NCBI RefSeq assembly: GCF_042477335.2
Contig: NC_091249.1
Span: 46,980,001-47,044,000, forward strand
Direction: 5' to 3'
DNA: 64,000 nucleotides
Origin: Ovis canadensis
Lineage: Eukaryota; Chordata; Mammalia; Artiodactyla; Bovidae
Below are positions 59,634 to 64,000 of the stretch, in pieces; positions within the stretch are counted from its first letter, which is position 1; each line of letters starts with the position of its first letter. The translations under genes were made by a program, and so were the position numbers. A model generated the notes under the pieces. The model was not told where the DNA came from and searched no databases. It was given only the letters and a program-made list of their open reading frames with translations.

Positions 59634-61387
59634 ATGGGGAATTCCTCATCATTATGGACACAATACACGGAGTTAGTCAAAGGACTTCTCCACTCCATAG
59701 GCGTTAAGGCCTCGACTCGCCAATTGAGTGAGCTCTTTCGCTTGGTGGAGCAATATTGTTATTGGTTTCAATATCAAACTAAGTTACAGTTAAATTTGAA
59801 GGAGTGGAAAATAATTCAAAAAAAGATTGAGAAAGCAACATCAGAAGGGTAATGTGATCCCTTTAAGGTTATGGACTTTATGTAGTGCTATAACACAGGC
59901 TTTGACCTTGCTCTCTACTGATAGTGAAACTAAATCTAATGTTTCAATGAAGGGAGAGGCAATTTATGAGGATGTGCCAGACGTTGGTGGGGCTTCTGCA
60001 CCGCCTGAAGGTAAGGATACAGGTGAGCCTCCTCCTGTAAATGGTGAGACATCTGATAGTTCAAAATCAGATTTGGAGGCTTCTTCGGTTTCGTCAGAGG
60101 AGGGCAAAGAGATTAAAAAAATGACCCATCTATTCCAGGAGTGGTAGAGATCCCGTAAAGAGGAGAAGAAATTTACACCTTCTGCTCCTCCTTGTGCTTC
60201 TCTTTCCCCACTGCAGTTAATCGGCCCAATGTGGGCAGGGAACATTGTCAGTTCTCCTTTCCTTTGTCTATGCTTCATGACGATGACTTGCCTGCTCCCC
60301 CTGGTGGATTTATCGATCCTCCACAATTATTTCCTATTCAGAGACAGCAAAATGCCAATGTGATAAATGTTCAATATACTCCTTTAAAATATAAATTTTT
60401 TAAAGATCTTAAAGCTGCAGTAGTGCAATATGGTCCTCAATCCCCCTTTGTTTTGGCTATGTTAAAATCATTGGAAAAAGGCAAATTAATTATTCCGTTA
60501 GATTGAGAATCCATTGCCCAAGCTGTCTTGGAGGGTTCTCAATGGTTGCAACTTCGTGAGAAGAAAAAGCTAAAAAGCAAGCTCAGATTAATAAAACACA
60601 AAATCCCCCTGTTCCTCTCGAGGACAAGCTAATGGGAGAGGGCCATTATCGAGCTTTAAGAGAACAGGCTCAATACTCTGACCAGGACTTACAACAAGTT
60701 CACCAGGTCTTTTTACCAGCATGGCGCCATGTGGTGCCTACTGGCCACGCCCAGCCTTCCTTTGTCAAAACCATGCAGGGCCCCAATGAGCCATATACTG
60801 ATTTTCTAGCAAGATTGAGGGTAGCTATGAAACGAGCTGTAGGGAGGGATGAAATTTCAGAGATATTATTACAAACCTTAGCATTTGAAAATACAAATCC
60901 TAAATGTAAGCGTATACTGGGACCGTTAAAGGGACAGGGTGCATCTGTGGCTAAACATATCAGAGCCTGCTCAGGAATAGGAGGAACAGAGCATCAGGCT
61001 AATGTCTTTGCTACAGCTTTGTCCAAAGCTATGAGACCACAAAAGGGAGGTAACTGCTTCCATTGTGGAAAACCTGGTCATATGAAAAGAGAATGTCAAA
61101 AATTAAAAGTTGATCAAGATGCAATTCCTAAAGACAGATCTCTTGCTGGAAAAAATAAGACTCCTCCTAGACCTTGCCGTCAGTGTGGGAAGGGGCTTCA
61201 TTGGACTAATGAGTGCAAATCTAAAACAGACAAAATGGGCAACCCGATACCGGAAAACTATCCTGCGGGCCTAAGTCCTTGGGGCCCAAAAACAATACCG
61301 GGGACTTCTCCTCCCTGCCCTCCTGCCGTCCTACCTACCCCAACCCTGTTCCCCTCCAACAACCATTACGAGTCAATGCCCCATTAA
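59634..61387 (+). pseudogene. gag: gag remnant of the class II ERV
   Basis: ATG at 59634 begins 'MGNSSSLWTQYTELV', a myristoylated betaretroviral MA start, but the frame ends at 59852. An acidic, Ser/Pro-rich spacer continues in another frame (59827-60147). Capsid follows at 60192-60506 ('YTPLKYKFFKDLKAAV'), stopped by TGA at 60504-60506. The frame 60632-61387 (251 codons) carries the major homology region ('QGPNEPYTDFLARL') and nucleocapsid with two intact CX2CX4HX4C knuckles, 'CFHCGKPGHMKREC' and 'CRQCGKGLHWTNEC'. It ends after the overlap with the dUTPase frame. At least three breaks prevent full-length Gag. Confidence 0.9.
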
Positions 61388-61839
61388 AAGGACCTCAAAT
61401 GATGATTTCAGATTTGCGGTCTGCTACTTCAGGGAGTGCTGCTGCTGATTTGCCACTACCTGAAAATGTTCTTTTGTCACCAGGAGGAAACATTTACAAG
61501 TTAAAAACAAATGTATTTGGACCACTGCCTAAGGGCACTTTTGGCTTGATATTAGGCCATAGCGGTGTGGCTTTGAGAGGTCTAACCATAATTCCTGGGG
61601 TAATAGACTCTGACTATGTTGGAAAAATTTTAATTATGGTTTCTACTTCTACCACGCTTTCATTGTTGGCTGGGGAGCATATTGCTCAAATACTTCTCCT
61701 ACCTTATCATCCTTTTTTGGCTCTTCCTAATAAACGAACAGGAGGCTTTAAACGTACTGGGCGACATATATTTTGGAAAATGCTTATCAAAGATTCTTGC
61801 CCTGTTCTCTCCCTGATTATACAAAAAAAAAAACTTTGA
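61279..61839 (+). pseudogene. pro: dUTPase domain of the class II pro gene
   Basis: This frame is -1 relative to the nucleocapsid frame and overlaps it by 109 bases, the normal gag-pro arrangement. Recognisable dUTPase motifs are 'SGSAAADL', 'GVIDSDYVGKI', 'GEHIAQILLL' and 'RTGGFKRTG', in the order expected for the trimeric dUTPase family that hydrolyses dUTP. The 186-codon frame is open through the dUTPase. It then runs into an A run (61822-61832), where the protease frame is lost. Confidence 0.88.
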
Positions 61840-62110
61840 GGGACTAGTAGACACAGGGGCGGACATTTCAGTCATTTCTTCTCAACAATGGCCCCAAGAT
61901 TAAAAAAAAAAAAAAAGCCCTCTAATGCTGACGGGGCTGGGCTCAATTGCAGATGTCTGGAAGAGTACCCATCCCTTGCAATGCCAATTCCATAACGGAA
62001 AATCAGTGTTTGTTACCTTTTATATTGTAAACATACCTATCAATATATGGGGAAGAGATCTTCTGTCTCCTTTGGGGGATTCTGTAACCATCCCATCGGA
62101 AAACTAGTAG
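61840..62110 (+). pseudogene. pro: Protease domain of the class II pro gene
   Basis: The active-site 'LVDTGAD' is encoded at 61844-61864 but in a different frame from dUTPase. A stop and a second long A run (61901-61915) follow, then '[11 protein letters not shown]' (near 62053-62085), the C-terminal protease motif. Broken at both A runs. Confidence 0.85.
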
Positions 62111-63370
62111 CCCCTGCTCAAATTCCTCGAACACTCCCATTAAAATTGTTAACCAATACTCCAAAATGGGTTGAGCAGTGGCCATTACCACATATGAAGC
62201 TCGAGGTGTTAAAACAATTAGTACAAAAACAACTCCAACTTGGTCATATAAAACCCTCTACCTCCCCTTAAAATTCTCCTGTTTTTGTTATTAAAAAAAA
62301 ATCTAAAAAATAAAAAATGTTAACCGATTTAAGAGAGGTTAATAAATGTATTAAACCTATGAGAGCATTACAATTGGGACTCCCCTCTCCAGCTCTTTTT
62401 CCTCAAAATTGGTCCTTAATGGTGATAGATCTTAAAGACTGGTTTTTTGTTTTTTTTTCACCATTCCTCTACAATTGCAAGATAGAGATAAATTTGCTTC
62501 TTCAGTTCCTGTTCTTAATCATGCTCAGCCTGTTAAGCGTTATCAATGGACACTCTTACCACAGGAAATGATAAATAGTCCTACCTTATGCCAAAAATTC
62601 GTAGCTCGTTCTTTACGACCCATCCGTCAAAAATATCCCAATTATATTTTATATCACTATATGGATGATCTCCTATTAGCAGCTCCTAGTATTGCTAAAC
62701 GTGATGAATTCTTTCTAAAAGTACAGGAGGCTTTAAGACAATACAATTTGCAAATAGCTCCGGAAAAAATTCAAAAAGACTTTCCTATTTTGTATTTAGG
62801 GACGGTATTAGAACAACATAAAATAAGGCCCCCAAAGTTGCAAATTCAAAGAGACCACCTCAAAACCTTAAATGATTTTCAAAAGTTATTGAGAGATATC
62901 AATTGGCTATGACCGGTACTTGGGATTCCTACTTATCAATTACGACATTTGTTTTCTACTTTAGAGGGAGATACAGCTCTGGATAGCCCCCGGACACTAA
63001 CCCCATTGGCTTTACAGGAACTTCAATTTGTTGAGCAACGACTAAATGAAGGCTTTTTGACTTACTTACATGTGTCTCAACCTATTTCATTTGTAATAGT
63101 TCATACCCCTTATTCTCCATCTGGTGTAATCGCTCAAAAAAAAAAAAAAGGATTAATAAAATGGGTTTTCTTACCTAACAGCTTTTCCAAAAAACTGACT
63201 CCATATATGGATAAATTAGCATTCCTTATACAGAAAGGTCGCCATCGTATTCTACAGTTGTCAGGATGTGAACCACACCAGATTGTTACTCAATTAACAA
63301 CTGCTCAAATATCTCGATGTTTACAATTTAACGAAAACTGGCAGCTTTCTCTTGCCTCATTTCCTGGTTA
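62111..63370 (+). pseudogene. pol: Reverse transcriptase domain of the class II pol gene
   Basis: It starts with '[19 protein letters not shown]' and '[11 protein letters not shown]'. The first catalytic Asp lies in 'VIDLKDWFF' (frame 62317-62571). After a frameshift near 62475 the frame 62475-62912 has '[15 protein letters not shown]' and the catalytic YMDD at 62658-62669. A TGA at 62910-62912 interrupts it, and 62949-63371 covers thumb and connection. Other stops occur at about 62270 and 62310, near A runs. The key RT residues survive, but there is no continuous frame. Confidence 0.9.
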
Positions 63371-63845
63371 GTTTTCTAATCACTATCCCTCATCTAAATT
63401 GATTGCTTTTCTTCGAACTAACTCTATGATATCTCAATCCCCAATTTCAGATGTTCCCGTTAAGGGACCCACTATTTTTACTGATGCAAATAAAAATACT
63501 GCTGGATATTGGACCCCGGAAAGTTCTAAGGTTCTCCCCCACTCATTTTCTTCTGTACAGCCCACTGAGTTGTGGGCTATCTATTTAGTCTTGCAAGATT
63601 TTCCCCAACTTCCTATTAACATTGTTTCAGATTCTCCATATGCTGTTCTCTCTTGCCTACAGCTTCCCCATGTCTCCCTTCTGCTGACTCTTAAAACAGC
63701 TATTGACAAATTGTTTTACCAAGTACAACAATTGCTCTTGCAGCTGTTCAGAGTTAATTTTCTTTACTCACATCCGTGAGTGCCCTTCCTGGACCCTTAT
63801 CATTCGGAAATGCTACAATTGATGCCTTACTTTATCCTATAGAAG
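63371..63845 (+). pseudogene. pol: RNase H domain of the class II pol gene
   Basis: The frame 63399-63779 has 'IFTDANKNTAGYW' with the first acidic residue, 'PTELWAIYLVL' with the second and 'IVSDSPYAVL' with the third. A TGA at 63777-63779 precedes the last Asp segment 'GNATIDALLYP' (about 63805-63840). Confidence 0.85.
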
Positions 63846-64000
63846 TAGCAAAACAAGAACATCTCTTACAGCACAACAATTCCAAAGGGTTACAAAAATC
63901 TCATGCTATTACTTGACGACAAGCTCAAAATATTGTTCATTCTTGTTCCATATGTGCACCCTTTGCTTTGCCGTTTACCCCACCAGGTGTCAATGTGAGA
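63846..64000 (+). pseudogene. pol: Start of integrase of the class II pol gene (runs off the window)
   Basis: The zinc-domain histidines ('HNNSKGLQKSHAIT') and the cysteine pair ('SCSICAP') are visible with a stop TGA at about 63915-63917 between them. Core and C-terminus are outside the window. Confidence 0.75.

Larger units (their letters stand above)
59123..64000 (+). mobile_element. Class II (betaretrovirus-like) endogenous retrovirus, 5' part
   Basis: LTR, tRNA-Lys primer site, gag, dUTPase/protease and pol follow in betaretroviral order and the window ends in the integrase zinc domain. env and the 3' LTR lie outside. Many stops and frameshifts, often at A runs, break every gene. Class II assignment rests on the Lys primer site, two CCHC knuckles, a dUTPase domain before protease, and YMDD in RT. 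It was inserted next to or into the end of the antisense BovB. Confidence 0.93.

Overview
This is a window of ruminant (cattle, sheep or goat type) nuclear DNA. The evidence is the repeat content: many Bov-tA and Bov-A2 SINEs, CHR-type SINEs, RTE-type BovB LINEs and ruminant L1 3' tails. The sequence alone does not fix the species. I found no intact host gene, no host exon with convincing splice sites, no tRNA or rRNA gene, no CRISPR array and no prokaryotic-type operon. Apart from gaps of old or unique DNA, the window is a stack of nested retroelements, two endogenous retroviruses (ERVs) and one clear processed pseudogene. All family names come from pattern recognition without any database search.

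Layout. 1-6.1 kb holds L1 3' tails (three in a row, same direction, at 3.6-6.1 kb) with Bov-tA insertions. 7.17-16.05 kb is a full-length but broken class I (gammaretrovirus-like) provirus. It has two LTRs, a 4-bp target duplication, a primer-binding site matching tRNA-Gly, a polypurine tract, and remnants of gag, pro, pol and env in the usual order. Its RT catalytic core is missing and a BovB 3' end sits there. A solo class II LTR is inserted antisense in its integrase region. 16.1-46.2 kb is BovB, L1, SINE, MER5A, MER20 and MIR fragments with stretches of unassigned DNA. The best BovB copy, with an open reverse-transcriptase frame and intact YADD, is at 43.7-44.8 kb. 46.26-48.05 kb is a GC-rich segment that looks like the 3' end of an unrecognised mRNA. 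52.4-57.2 kb is a long L1 carrying an HNRNPA1 retrocopy and later SINE/BovB insertions. 57.2-59.1 kb is a long antisense BovB. From about 59.12 kb to the window end lies the 5' part of a class II (betaretrovirus-like) ERV: LTR, tRNA-Lys primer site, gag, dUTPase/protease, RT, RNase H and the start of integrase.

Function. Within each ERV the parts once worked together as a retrovirus, but both are inactivated by stops, frameshifts and deletions. The SINEs depended on LINE machinery, and the HNRNPA1 copy was made by LINE machinery. Several insertions have exact target-site duplications, so their order can be read. I see no previously undescribed biological system. The items most worth checking are the nested history of the class I provirus, the well-preserved BovB ORF, the GC-rich unassigned mRNA-like segment and the young insertions that may be polymorphic.
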